Part shown: piece by piece, positions 56,552-64,000 of the stretch
Numbering within the stretch: the stretch's first letter is position 1
Layout: every line of letters starts with the position of its first letter
Origin: Leucobacter sp. wl10
GTDB taxonomy: Bacteria > Actinomycetota > Actinomycetes > Actinomycetales > Microbacteriaceae
NCBI RefSeq assembly: GCF_003569785.1
Contig: NZ_KZ983992.1
Coordinates: 62,001-126,000 of the forward strand
Length of the DNA stretch: 64,000 nucleotides
Direction: 5' to 3'
Notes under the pieces: generated by a model
Told to the model about the DNA's origin: nothing
Seen by the model: the letters and a program-made list of their open reading frames with translations, nothing else
The model's database searches: none
Program-made: the position numbers and the translations under genes

Positions 56552-57901
56552 TCAGACGGCGGCGAAGGCCTCGTCGAGCACCGAGAGTACGTCGGCGATA
56601 AGCTCCTCGCTCATCTTGAGCGAGGGGAGGAAGCGGATCACCTGGTTGTAGATGCCCGCGTTCAGCAGGATGACGCCGCGCTGAGCGGCGAAGTCGATGA
56701 CCCTCGCGACCAGCTCGGCGTCGGGCTCGAGGGTGCCCGGCTTCACGAGCTCGATGGCGAGCATGGCGCCCCTGCCGCGCACCTCGGCGATGGCCGGGTA
56801 CTTCTGCCTGAGCCCGTTCAGGCCGGCGGTGAAGCTCGCCTCGATGCGCTTCGCCTCGGCGAGCAGGCCCTCGCGCTCGATCTGCTCGAAGACCGCGACC
56901 GCGGCGGCGCACGAGACGGGGTTGCCGCCGAAGGTGCCGCCGAGGCCGCCGGGCTGCGACCTGTCCATGATCTCGGCGCGGCCGGTGATGCCCGCGAGCG
57001 GCAGGCCGCCGGCGATGCCCTTCGCCGAGAGCACGATGTCGGGCTCGACGCCGAACTGCTCGATCGAGAATACGGTGCCCGTGCGGGCCATGCCGGCCTG
57101 CACCTCGTCGGCGATGAAGACGATGCCGTTCTCGCGGCACCAGGCGGCGAGGGCCGGCAGGTAGCCGTCGGCGGGAACGATGAAGCCGCCCTCGCCCTGG
57201 ATCGGCTCGACCACGAGGCAGGCGAGATCCTCGGCGCCCGCCACCTTCTCGAGGTGCGCGATGGTGCGCGCGGCGGCATCGGGCCCGCTCAGGCGGTCGT
57301 GCAGCGGGTAGGAGTTGGGGGCCCGGTAGATGTCGCCGGCGCGGGGGCCGTAGCCGAGCGCGTAGGGGGCGCCCTTGTGGTTCATGCTGCTGGTCAGCAT
57401 CGTGCGGCCGTGGTAGGCGTGCTCCAGCACGGCGACGCCGGGGCGGCCGGTGTGCTTGCGGGCGATCTTGACGCCGTTCTCGACGGCCTCGGCGCCCGAG
57501 TTCATGAGCAGGGTCTTGTAGGGGCTCGCGGGGGTGGAGCCCGGCACGTGCTCGGCGAGGCGCTCGGCGACCCGCACGTACGGTTCGTACGGGGTCATGG
57601 TGAAGAGCGTGTGGGTGACCCTGTTCAGCTGCTCGGTGGCCGCCGCGACGACGGCGTCGTCGGTGTGACCGATCGTGGTCACGCCGATGCCGCCGCAGAC
57701 GTCGACGAGCCGGTTGCCGTCGACGTCGACGACGATCGAGTCGTGCGAGCGCTCGATGTAGACGGGCAGCACGCTGTGCACGCCGGGGGGCACGACGGCC
57801 CTGCGGCGCTCGTGGATCTCTCGTGAGCGGGGACCGGGGATCTCGGTGACGACGAGACGCTGCTGGGGAATGCCGGTTTGGGTAAGGGTGGCTTCGCTCA
57901 T
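56552..57901 (-). CDS. gabT: 4-aminobutyrate aminotransferase
   Basis: A 449-residue class III PLP aminotransferase. The PLP lysine is in VLSAKGIAGGLPLAG (about 300), with IADEVQAGMARTG before it and NSGAEAVENGVKIAR and AYHGRTMLTSSMNHK near 120-160, all matching GabT rather than ArgD. It converts GABA and 2-oxoglutarate to succinate semialdehyde and glutamate. The ATG at 57899-57901 fits the -10 box 7 nt upstream. It could serve the end of putrescine breakdown but stands alone, with no gabD beside it. Confidence 0.92.
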   Translation of the reverse strand: MSEATLTQTGIPQQRLVVTEIPGPRSREIHERRRAVVPPGVHSVLPVYIERSHDSIVVDVDGNRLVDVCGGIGVTTIGHTDDAVVAAATEQLNRVTHTLFTMTPYEPYVRVAERLAEHVPGSTPASPYKTLLMNSGAEAVENGVKIARKHTGRPGVAVLEHAYHGRTMLTSSMNHKGAPYALGYGPRAGDIYRAPNSYPLHDRLSGPDAAARTIAHLEKVAGAEDLACLVVEPIQGEGGFIVPADGYLPALAAWCRENGIVFIADEVQAGMARTGTVFSIEQFGVEPDIVLSAKGIAGGLPLAGITGRAEIMDRSQPGGLGGTFGGNPVSCAAAVAVFEQIEREGLLAEAKRIEASFTAGLNGLRQKYPAIAEVRGRGAMLAIELVKPGTLEPDAELVARVIDFAAQRGVILLNAGIYNQVIRFLPSLKMSEELIADVLSVLDEAFAAV

Positions 57902-57908
57902 ACGGTCG

Positions 57909-57914
57909 ATCTTA
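57909..57914 (-). promoter_or_regulatory. -10 box TAAGAT of a probable leaderless promoter
   Basis: On the minus strand TAAGAT is 7 nt before the gabT ATG. Confidence 0.5.
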
Positions 57915-57960
57915 CCCTCGGGGTGCGGCGGATCCGCTGAGCCGCGCCCCCGCCCCGATC

Positions 57961-58026
57961 GAGGTGCGCCTTCCGGACGCTTCACCCGCGGCGGAGCCGC
58001 CGAAAGGCGCACACCGATTCCGGGTG
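57961..58026. repeat. Dispersed hairpin repeat, copy B
   Basis: GTGCGCCTT (57964-57972) pairs with AAGGCGCAC (58004-58012); CGGCGG (57989-57994) pairs with CCGCCG (57997-58002) as an inner stem. The segments GGACGCTTCA and AAAGGCGCACACCGATTC are shared with copy A at 45111-45175. Copy B lies in the divergent gap between gabT and an OsmC gene. Confidence 0.85.
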
Positions 58027-58076
58027 GGGGTGGCCGGCGGGGGCGGTGCGACCGGGCGGGCGGGCGGGGCCCGGGA

Positions 58077-58082
58077 TAGGCT
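58077..58082 (+). promoter_or_regulatory. -10 box TAGGCT of a probable leaderless promoter
   Basis: TAGGCT is 6 nt before the ATG at 58089. Confidence 0.5.
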
Positions 58083-58088
58083 GGGCCC

Positions 58089-58565
58089 ATGAGGGATCTG
58101 CACGAGTACCGCGTCGAGATCGAGTGGACCGGCAACCGCGGATCCGGAACCAGCGGCTACCGGGACTACGGCCGTCAGCTCCTCATCCGCGCGGAGGGCA
58201 AGGCGGCGCTCGAGGGCTCGGCCGACCGCGCCTTCCACGGCGACGCGGATCGCTGGAACCCCGAGGAGCTGCTCGTCACAGCCCTGGCGCAGTGCCACAT
58301 GCTGTCGTACCTGCACATGGCCGTGCGCGCGGGCGTGGTCGTCACCGCGTACGAGGACGCGGCGGTCGGCACCATGCGGCAGGAGGGACTGGGCGGGGCC
58401 TTCACCGAGGTGCTGCTGCGACCGCGGGTGACGGTCGCCGACGCCTCGATGGTCGAAGCGGCGCTGGCCGCGCACGCCGAGGCGCGCGAGGTCTGCTTCA
58501 TCGCGAACTCGGTGAGCTTCCCCGTGCGGCATGAGCCCGAGATCGTCGTGGGTCCCGAGGCGTAA
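58089..58565 (+). CDS. OsmC family protein (YhfA-like/OhrA-related)
   Basis: A 158-residue OsmC-fold protein. The redox cysteines are in VTALAQCHMLSYLHMAV (about 78) and AREVCFIANSV (about 137). EYRVEIEWTGNRGSGTSGYRDYGR at the start marks a subfamily different from the OsmC at 24.2 kb. A hydroperoxide-reducing role is likely from the fold; the substrate is unknown. ATG at 58089 with the -10 box 6 nt upstream. Confidence 0.9.
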   Translation: MRDLHEYRVEIEWTGNRGSGTSGYRDYGRQLLIRAEGKAALEGSADRAFHGDADRWNPEELLVTALAQCHMLSYLHMAVRAGVVVTAYEDAAVGTMRQEGLGGAFTEVLLRPRVTVADASMVEAALAAHAEAREVCFIANSVSFPVRHEPEIVVGPEA

Positions 58566-58594
58566 CGCGGCGGATCGCGTGCGGGGGTTCCGAA

Positions 58595-58600
58595 TACAAT
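58595..58600 (+). promoter_or_regulatory. -10 box TACAAT of a probable leaderless promoter
   Basis: TACAAT, nearly consensus, ends 7 nt before the metG ATG at 58608. A second ATG at 58599 overlaps the box and is therefore unlikely to be used. Confidence 0.55.
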
Positions 58601-58607
58601 GGAACCC

Positions 58608-60260
58608 ATGGCATCGGACCCCTCCTCGTTCTTCCTCACCACGCCCATCTTCTACGTGAACGATGCGCCCCATATCGGGCACGCGTATACCGAGGTCGCG
58701 GCCGACGTGCTCGCGCGCTGGCACCGTCAGGCGGGGGACGACACCTGGTTCCTCACGGGCACCGACGAGCACGGCCAGAAGATCCTGCGCACCGCGACCG
58801 CGAACGGGGTGGCGCCGAAGGAGTGGGCCGACCGCCTCGTCGAGTCGGCGTGGAAGCCGCTGCTCGACACGATCGACATCTCCAACGACGACTTCATCCG
58901 CACGACCGAGGCGCGGCACGAGCAGGGCGTCGCCAAGTTCCTGCAGAAGCTGTACGACGACGGCCACGTGTACGCCGGCGAGTTCGAGGCGCTCTACTGC
59001 GTGGGCTGCGAGGAGTTCAAGCCGAAGAGCGAGATCGTCGACGGCGAGGGCGCGTTCGAGGGGCAGAAGGTGTGCGCGATCCACTCGAAGCCGCTCGAGC
59101 TGCTGCAGGAGAAGAACTACTTCTTCAAGATGAGCGCGTTCCAGGATCGGCTGCTGGCCCTCTACGAGGAGCGCCCCGGTTTCGTGCAGCCCGCGAGCGC
59201 GCGCAACGAGGTGATCGCGTTCGTGCAGCAGGGGCTCGAGGACCTGTCGATCTCGCGCACCTCCTTCGACTGGGGCGTCCCGATCCCGTGGGACTCGAGC
59301 CACGTCACCTACGTCTGGTTCGACGCCCTGCTCAACTACGTCACGGCGATCGGCTACGGCCAGGACGACGCGCAATTCGGGCGGCGCTGGCCGGCCCACC
59401 ACCTCGTCGGCAAGGACATCCTGCGCTTCCACGCGGTGATCTGGCCCGCGATGCTCCTGGCCGCGGGCCTCGAGGTCCCGGATCGCGTGTTCGCGCACGG
59501 CTGGCTGCTCGTGGGGGGCGAGAAGATGTCGAAGTCGAAGCTCACCGGCATCGCGCCTAAGGAGATCACCGAAACCTTCGGCTCGGACGCGTTCCGCTAC
59601 TACTTCATGCGCGCCATCTCCTTCGGGCACGACGGCTCCTTCAGCTGGGAGGATCTCGCCGCCCGCTACCAGGCCGAGCTGGCCAACGGCTTCGGCAACC
59701 TGGCGAGCCGCGCGCTCGCCATGAACCGGAAGTACTTCGACGGCCGCGTACCCGAGGCTTCGGCGATCGCCGACACCGAGGCCGAGGCGGCGATCCGTGA
59801 TCTCGCGGCGACGGTCGCGGCCCGCGCCGACGAGCGCGTCGAGGAGTTCGCGATCCACGAGGCGATCGCGGCCGTGTGGGAGCTGGTCGACGCCCTCAAC
59901 GGCTACATCACCGAGCAGGAGCCGTGGAGGCTGGCGAAGGATCCGGAGCAGCGGGAGCGGCTCGCGACCGTGCTGTACACCGTCACCGAGGGGCTGCGGG
60001 TGCTCGCCGTGCTGCTCGCCCCCGTGATCCCGCAGGCCACCGCGAAGCTGTGGGCGGCGCTCGGCGCGGAGGCGGCGCTGGGCGCGCTCGCCGAGCAGCC
60101 GATCCGCGAGGCGGGGGATTGGGGGCGTCTCCCCGCCGGAACCGAGCAGCGGCCGCTCGCGGTGCTGTTCCCGCGCATCGAGGCTGCGAATGAAGCAGAA
60201 GCGGCGGCTTCTGCTGAGCGGCCGGTGCTGCACACGGCGGCAGAGGCCGATTCCCGATGA
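58608..60260 (+). CDS. metG: Methionyl-tRNA synthetase
   Basis: A 550-residue class Ia synthetase. The HIGH motif is in NDAPHIGHAYTEVAADVLARWHR, the zinc-knuckle region is CVGCEEFKP...KVCAIH, and KMSKSK is at about 305 (GGEKMSKSKLTGI). The C-terminal anticodon-binding helices are complete; there is no extra tRNA-binding OB domain. The ATG at 58608 is chosen over 58599 because of the -10 box. Its TGA overlaps the tatD start. Confidence 0.97.
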   Translation: MASDPSSFFLTTPIFYVNDAPHIGHAYTEVAADVLARWHRQAGDDTWFLTGTDEHGQKILRTATANGVAPKEWADRLVESAWKPLLDTIDISNDDFIRTTEARHEQGVAKFLQKLYDDGHVYAGEFEALYCVGCEEFKPKSEIVDGEGAFEGQKVCAIHSKPLELLQEKNYFFKMSAFQDRLLALYEERPGFVQPASARNEVIAFVQQGLEDLSISRTSFDWGVPIPWDSSHVTYVWFDALLNYVTAIGYGQDDAQFGRRWPAHHLVGKDILRFHAVIWPAMLLAAGLEVPDRVFAHGWLLVGGEKMSKSKLTGIAPKEITETFGSDAFRYYFMRAISFGHDGSFSWEDLAARYQAELANGFGNLASRALAMNRKYFDGRVPEASAIADTEAEAAIRDLAATVAARADERVEEFAIHEAIAAVWELVDALNGYITEQEPWRLAKDPEQRERLATVLYTVTEGLRVLAVLLAPVIPQATAKLWAALGAEAALGALAEQPIREAGDWGRLPAGTEQRPLAVLFPRIEAANEAEAAASAERPVLHTAAEADSR

Positions 60261-61156
60261 GTGCACCCGAGGGCGGCCTGCGCAAGCGGGCGAGCTCGAA
60301 CGGTCGCGACCTGACGCGGCCGGAGAGCCCGGAGCCGCTGCCGATCCCGCTCTACGACAACCACGCGCACCTCGAGTTCGAGGACGGCGTGGACCAGCTC
60401 GATCCGCTCGACTCGCTCGACCGGGCGGCGGCGGTGGGCGTGCGAGGCGTCGTGCAGGTGGGCACCGACCTCGAGACGAGCCGCTGGAGCGCGCGGCTGG
60501 CCGAGAGCGATCCCCGGGTGCTCGCGGCCGTGGCGCTGCATCCCAACGAGGCGCCGAAGCTGTTCGCCCGGGGCTGCCTGAGCGCTCAGCTCTCGGAGAT
60601 CTCCCGTCTCGCCGCCCAGCCGCGCGTGCGAGCGGTCGGCGAGACGGGGCTCGACTTCTTCCGCACCGGCGAGGACGGCCGCGAGGCGCAGGTCGAGTCG
60701 TTCGAGACGCACATCGACATCGCGAAGGCCAACGGCATCGCGCTGCAGATCCACGATCGCGACGCGCACGACGAGGTCGTGGCGACGCTGCTGCGCGTCG
60801 GGGCGCCCGAGCGCACCGTGTTCCACTGCTTCTCCGGCGACGCGCGGCTCGCCCGCGTCTGCAACGAGTACGGCTGGTACATGTCGTTCGCGGGGACCGC
60901 GACCTTCAGGAACGCCCCGGCGCTGCGCGAGGCGCTGACGGTGGCCCGGCCCGAGCTCGTGCTCGCCGAGACCGACTCCCCGTTCCTCACCCCCGAGCCG
61001 TTCCGAGGCCGCCCCAACGCGCCTTACCTCCTGCCCCACACGGTTCGCCGCATGGCCGAGACCCTCGAGCAGCCGCTCGAGGAGGTGTGCGCCCGCATCG
61101 CCGCCAATACGGAGCGGGTCTACGGCCCGTGGGATCCGGAAGGCGTCGATGCCTGA
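60257..61156 (+). CDS. tatD: TatD family DNase/hydrolase
   Basis: A 299-residue metal-dependent hydrolase with the TIM-barrel TatD fold. Metal ligands are visible in YDNHAHLE, GETGLDFF (Glu), IHDRDAHDE, FHCFSGD and AETDSPFLTP (Asp). Family members have 3'-5' DNase or RNase activity. An N-terminal extension of about 30 residues precedes the domain. ATG overlaps the metG stop (ATGA). Part of metG-tatD-rsmA. Confidence 0.94.
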   Translation: MSAPEGGLRKRASSNGRDLTRPESPEPLPIPLYDNHAHLEFEDGVDQLDPLDSLDRAAAVGVRGVVQVGTDLETSRWSARLAESDPRVLAAVALHPNEAPKLFARGCLSAQLSEISRLAAQPRVRAVGETGLDFFRTGEDGREAQVESFETHIDIAKANGIALQIHDRDAHDEVVATLLRVGAPERTVFHCFSGDARLARVCNEYGWYMSFAGTATFRNAPALREALTVARPELVLAETDSPFLTPEPFRGRPNAPYLLPHTVRRMAETLEQPLEEVCARIAANTERVYGPWDPEGVDA

Positions 61157-62105
61157 GCCCGGCCCGGCGGGGCCGGCGCGGCGCGCGCGCGGGAGCGATG
61201 CGCTCCCGCCCGAGCGATCCGCACTGCTCGGGCCCGCCGAGGTGCGCGGGCTGGCGGAGCGCCTCGGCGTGTCGCCCACCAAGAAGCTCGGCCAGAACTT
61301 CGTGATCGACCCCAACACGGTGCGCAAGATCGTGCGCCTCGCCGGGGTCGCCGCGGGCGACCGCGTCATCGAGGTCGGGCCCGGGCTCGGATCGCTCACG
61401 CTCGGCCTCACCGAGGCGGGCGCCGACGTGACGGCTGTGGAGATCGATCACCGTCTGGCGGCGGAGCTGCCGCTGACCGCGCGCGCGATGCAGCCGGAGA
61501 TCTTCGCCGATCCGGACGCGCCCCGTCTGCGGGTGATGCGCAGCGACGCCCTGGAGCTCTCGGCGGAGCAGCTCGAGGGACTGCCCGCGGCACCCGAGGT
61601 GATGGTCGCGAACCTGCCCTACAACGTGTCGGTGCCGATCCTCATGCACCTGCTCGAGCTCGTCCCCGAGCTGCGCCGCGGCCTCGTGATGGTCCAGTCC
61701 GAGGTCGGCCACCGTATCGCGGCCGCGCCGGGGTCGAAGGAGTACGGGGTGCCGAGCGCGAAGGCCGCCTGGTACGGGGAGTGGCGGATCGCGGGGACGG
61801 TGAGCCGCCGCATCTTCTGGCCGGTGCCCGGCGTCGACTCGGTGCTGGTCGGTTACGAGCGGCTCGCGGAGCCGCGCGGCGACGAGCGGGAGCGGCGCCT
61901 CGCCTTCGAGTTGGTCAATGCCGCCTTCGCGCAGCGCCGCAAGATGCTGCGGCAGGCGCTGCAGCCGGTGCTGGGCCCGCTCGATCGCGCGGTCGCGGCG
62001 ATCGAGCGGGCGGGGGTCGAGCCGACCGCGCGCGCCGAGCAGCTCGGCATCGCCGATTACCTGGCGATCGCCCGGAGCAGCGGCCGGGCCTCTTGGGACG
62101 AGTAG
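61149..62105 (+). CDS. rsmA: 16S rRNA dimethyladenosine transferase
   Basis: A 318-residue KsgA-type enzyme that dimethylates A1518 and A1519 of 16S rRNA. Motifs are [16 protein letters not shown] (N-terminal), [15 protein letters not shown] (SAM site) and [13 protein letters not shown] (NLPY catalytic motif). A Pro/Ala/Arg-rich N-terminal tail of about 30 residues is present. It overlaps tatD by 8 nt. Loss of this enzyme is the classical route to kasugamycin resistance in other bacteria. Confidence 0.96.
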   Translation: MPEPGPAGPARRARGSDALPPERSALLGPAEVRGLAERLGVSPTKKLGQNFVIDPNTVRKIVRLAGVAAGDRVIEVGPGLGSLTLGLTEAGADVTAVEIDHRLAAELPLTARAMQPEIFADPDAPRLRVMRSDALELSAEQLEGLPAAPEVMVANLPYNVSVPILMHLLELVPELRRGLVMVQSEVGHRIAAAPGSKEYGVPSAKAAWYGEWRIAGTVSRRIFWPVPGVDSVLVGYERLAEPRGDERERRLAFELVNAAFAQRRKMLRQALQPVLGPLDRAVAAIERAGVEPTARAEQLGIADYLAIARSSGRASWDE

Positions 62106-62129
62106 CGTCTTCGGGCTGCGGCGGTGCGC

Positions 62130-62135
62130 TAGCGT
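62130..62135 (+). promoter_or_regulatory. -10 box TAGCGT of a probable leaderless promoter
   Basis: TAGCGT is 7 nt before the ispE ATG at 62143. Confidence 0.45.
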
Positions 62136-62142
62136 TGAGTGC

Positions 62143-63075
62143 ATGAGCACCAGGGGGATGCGATCGGTCACGGTGCGGGCGCCGGGCAAGATCAACGTGT
62201 TCTTCCGCGTCGGCGCTCCTCAGAGGGACGGGTACCACGAGGTGGCGTCGCTCTACCAGGCGGTCTCGCTGTTCGAGGAGGTGACGGCCGCCGCGGCCGA
62301 GGGCTTCTCGGTGCGCTTCACCGGCCCGATCGACGCGAGCGGGCTGCCGCTCGACGACAGCAACCTGGCGCTCGCCGCGGCCAGGCTGCTGGCCGAACGC
62401 ACCGGCCACGCGGGCGGGGCGGCGCTGACGGTGTTCAAGCGGGTGCCGATCGCGGGTGGCATGGGCGGCGGATCCGCCGACGCCGCCGCGACGCTCGTGG
62501 CCTGCGACGAGCTCTGGGGCACCGGTCTCGGCCGCTCGGGGCTGCTGCCGCTCGCCGCCGAGCTCGGCGCCGACGTGCCGTTCGCGCTGGAGGGGGGCAC
62601 CGCCGTCGGCACGGGCCGCGGGGACGAGTTGAGCCCCGCCCTCGCCAAGGGCGTCTTCCACTGGGTGCTGGCGCTCTCCGACACGGGGCTCAGCACCCCC
62701 GTCGTCTACCGCGCGCTCGACGAGCACCGCGACGCGCACGTGCACGCACTCGGCCGTCAGCCGGACACCGTGAAGGTCGACACCGCGGTGCTGCAGGCGG
62801 TGCGGGTGGGCGACGCCGGCTCCCTGGCCGAGGCCATGCACAACGACCTGCAGGTCGCGGCGCTCAAGCTGGCTCCCGAGCTGGCCGAGATGCTCGAGCT
62901 GGGAGAGTCGCGCGGGGCGCTGGCGGGCATCGTCTCGGGATCCGGCCCCACCGTGGCCTTCCTCGTCGGCAGCGCGCAGGCGGCCGCCGAGCTGCGCAGC
63001 GTGCTCGGCCGGGCGCGAGTGCGCGCGCTCACCGTGACCGGCCCGGTGCCAGGCGCCAGGGTGCTGGAGGGGTGA
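62143..63075 (+). CDS. ispE: 4-diphosphocytidyl-2-C-methyl-D-erythritol kinase
   Basis: A 310-residue GHMP kinase of the non-mevalonate isoprenoid pathway. [14 protein letters not shown] (substrate and Lys) at the N-terminus, the ATP loop [18 protein letters not shown] (about 100-118) and [13 protein letters not shown] near the C-terminus are the three GHMP motifs. The ATG at 62143 is set by the -10 box and natural N-terminus. It follows rsmA by 37 nt, as in many actinobacteria. Confidence 0.96.
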   Translation: MSTRGMRSVTVRAPGKINVFFRVGAPQRDGYHEVASLYQAVSLFEEVTAAAAEGFSVRFTGPIDASGLPLDDSNLALAAARLLAERTGHAGGAALTVFKRVPIAGGMGGGSADAAATLVACDELWGTGLGRSGLLPLAAELGADVPFALEGGTAVGTGRGDELSPALAKGVFHWVLALSDTGLSTPVVYRALDEHRDAHVHALGRQPDTVKVDTAVLQAVRVGDAGSLAEAMHNDLQVAALKLAPELAEMLELGESRGALAGIVSGSGPTVAFLVGSAQAAAELRSVLGRARVRALTVTGPVPGARVLEG

Positions 63076-63153
63076 TCGCCGTCGCGGTCGCGCCGTCGGG
63101 AACGCATCCGCCGCGGCCAGGAGTAGCGGGTCTGCCCCGGTGCGGTACCCCGC

Positions 63154-63207
63154 AGGAGCGAGAAGATCCAGGTCGACATCTGGTCCGACATCGCGTGCCC
63201 GTGGTGC
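63154..63207 (+). pseudogene. Remnant of a FrnE-type DsbA family oxidoreductase
   Basis: Reading from 63160 gives EKIQVDIWSDIACPWC, the exact style of the N-terminus of FrnE-like DsbA proteins including the CPWC redox motif. After the second Cys the match stops and the frame runs into unrelated sequence. In the place of the start codon stands AGG (63154-63156) before AGC GAG. The gene is therefore a dead fragment, truncated just after its active site. Confidence 0.7.
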
Positions 63208-63224
63208 AGGCGTACGACGCCGGG

Positions 63225-63299
63225 GGTTCTTGCGACGCGGGTGGAGCAGTCGTCGACTCTCGCGATGGGGCTCTCGGGTAACGAGGTTCTGGCGACGCG
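63225..63299 (+). repeat. 15-nt imperfect direct repeat near the gene remnant
   Basis: GGTTCTTGCGACGCG (63225-63239) recurs as GGTTCTGGCGACGCG (63285-63299), 60 nt apart, between the FrnE remnant and the toxin-antitoxin operator. It may mark a recombination or insertion scar. Confidence 0.5.
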
Positions 63300-63307
63300 T
63301 CGTATGA

Positions 63308-63336
63308 GTGACAGCATTCTGTTGGAATGCTGTCAC
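63308..63336. promoter_or_regulatory. Perfect 12-bp inverted repeat, likely toxin-antitoxin operator
   Basis: GTGACAGCATTC (63308-63319), TGTTG and GAATGCTGTCAC (63325-63336) lie 22 nt upstream of the antitoxin start. FitA-type ribbon-helix-helix antitoxins bind such palindromes, so autoregulation is likely. Confidence 0.75.
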
Positions 63337-63358
63337 GGAGGGTTCTGAGGTGATCATC

Positions 63359-63613
63359 ATGGCTGTTCTGACGGTGCGGAATGTGCCCGATGAAGTACAT
63401 CGGGCACTGCGCGTGCGCGCAGCTGAGCACGGCCGCAGCGCAGAGGCTGAAGTGCGGGAGATTCTGCGCGCGGCAGTCGTGCCATCGCAACGGGTGCTGC
63501 TCGGCGACGCGCTCTCATCGCTCGGTCGAGACCTTGCGCTCACCGGGGGTGAGGTGGACGCGCTCGAGGCATCGCGCGATCGTACCCCGGCAGAACCTCT
63601 GACCTTCCAGTGA
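63359..63613 (+). CDS. FitA-like ribbon-helix-helix antitoxin
   Basis: An 84-residue antitoxin. AVLTVRNVPDEVHRALRVRAAEHGRSAEAEVREIL is the RHH DNA-binding domain of the FitA/Phd-independent VapB group; the C-terminal part (about 45-84) should wrap the toxin. The ATG at 63359 has GAGG 8 nt upstream; a GTG at 63350 is also possible. The TGA overlaps the toxin GTG, so the two are coupled. Confidence 0.9.
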   Translation: MAVLTVRNVPDEVHRALRVRAAEHGRSAEAEVREILRAAVVPSQRVLLGDALSSLGRDLALTGGEVDALEASRDRTPAEPLTFQ

Positions 63614-64000
63614 TCGTCCTCGATACCAACGTCGTCTCCGAAGCGATGCGGCCCGAGCCGACGCCCGAGGTTGTGGGCTCGCTCAATGCGCAGTCCGCAG
63701 AGACGCTGTACCTTTCCAGCGTGACCTTTGCGGAGTTGCTCTTCGGTATCGGGGCGCTGCCTGCGGGGAGGCGGAAAGACCGGCTCGCCAGCGCTCTCGA
63801 CCGACTGCTGGGGCTGTTCCCCGGGCGGGTGCTCCCCTTCGATCAAGAAGCCGCGCGACGCTATGCGGAGATCGCGGTGACGGCTCGGGCAGTCGGACGA
63901 CCCATGCCCATGGCGCATGGCTACATAGCCGCGACTGCCGCAGTGCACGGCTTCGCCGTCGCCACCAGGAACGTTAAAGACTTCACCGATACCGGCGTCG
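63610..64000 (+). CDS. VapC/FitB-type PIN-domain toxin, cut by window edge
   Basis: 130 codons are visible, and only the last few residues lie beyond the edge. The PIN-domain ribonuclease motifs are DTN (D5), AELLFG (E42) and TRNVKDF (D124). The third acidic residue, normally Asp in MADGYIAA, is His103 (MAHGYIAA; codon CAT at 63916-63918). Loss of a metal-binding acid would impair or abolish RNase activity. GTG start overlaps the antitoxin stop. Typical VapC toxins cleave tRNA or rRNA; the target is unknown here. Confidence 0.9.
   Translation, partial: MIVLDTNVVSEAMRPEPTPEVVGSLNAQSAETLYLSSVTFAELLFGIGALPAGRRKDRLASALDRLLGLFPGRVLPFDQEAARRYAEIAVTARAVGRPMPMAHGYIAATAAVHGFAVATRNVKDFTDTGV

Overview
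The window is high-GC, densely coded bacterial chromosome, almost certainly from an actinobacterium. Supporting signs are the gene block thrB-rho-prfA...prmC-tsaC-wecA-like-atpI-like-atpBEFHAGDC, a glycine riboswitch in front of gcvPTH, a 75-residue c subunit, a short epsilon subunit, many GTG/TTG starts, and many genes that appear leaderless (a TANNNT -10 box ending 6-8 nt before the start codon). The overall flavour is Microbacteriaceae (Leucobacter-like), but genus is a guess.

Layout. 0-6 kb: the N-terminal part of a UvrA-like ATPase cut by the window edge, then a CitA/DcuS-type two-component pair divergent from a tripartite tricarboxylate transporter (tctCBA). 6-9.3 kb: CPBP-like membrane protein, aroQ, trmB, nitronate monooxygenase-like protein. 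9.3-16.2 kb: a minus-strand operon (glutamine-synthetase-like ligase, class I amidotransferase hydrolase, aldehyde dehydrogenase, SDR, FadR-type GntR regulator) divergent from an ethanolamine-type permease. 16.2-22.4 kb: tandem glycine riboswitch, gcvP, gcvT, gcvH and sdaA. The two blocks together read as a possible route from ethanolamine through gamma-glutamyl intermediates to glutamate and glycine, with glycine then cleaved or turned via serine into pyruvate.

22.5-32.8 kb: MFS transporter, OsmC protein, YbaK-type deacylase, tRNA-Arg(CCG) with a strong terminator, DUF3817 protein, argS, DUF2993 lipid-binding-like protein, and a PucR regulator divergent from a zinc alcohol dehydrogenase and an APC permease. 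32.8-40.4 kb: lysA with a structured leader, hom, thrB, rho and prfA. The Rho here is remarkable: its RNA-binding OB fold is intact, but the P-loop lysine and threonine, the catalytic glutamate and the Q- and R-loops of the motor are replaced, and its long disordered N-terminus carries a perfect 138-nt tandem repeat. 40.4-44 kb: a GNAT, an MFS transporter and cysE/cysK sit between prfA and prmC. 44.1-54.7 kb: prmC, tsaC, a polyprenyl-phosphate sugar-1-phosphate transferase, an AtpI-like protein and the complete F-type ATP synthase operon.

54.8-63.1 kb: yaaA, a PP2C phosphatase behind a 7-codon mini-ORF, gabT, a second OsmC protein, metG, tatD, rsmA and ispE. 63.1-64 kb: a fragment of a FrnE-type DsbA gene with lost start codon, then a FitA/VapC toxin-antitoxin pair behind a perfect 12-bp inverted repeat. 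The toxin has His in place of a conserved PIN-domain Asp. A hairpin repeat occurs twice, at about 45.1 kb and 57.97 kb. There is no phage, IS element, CRISPR array or rRNA.
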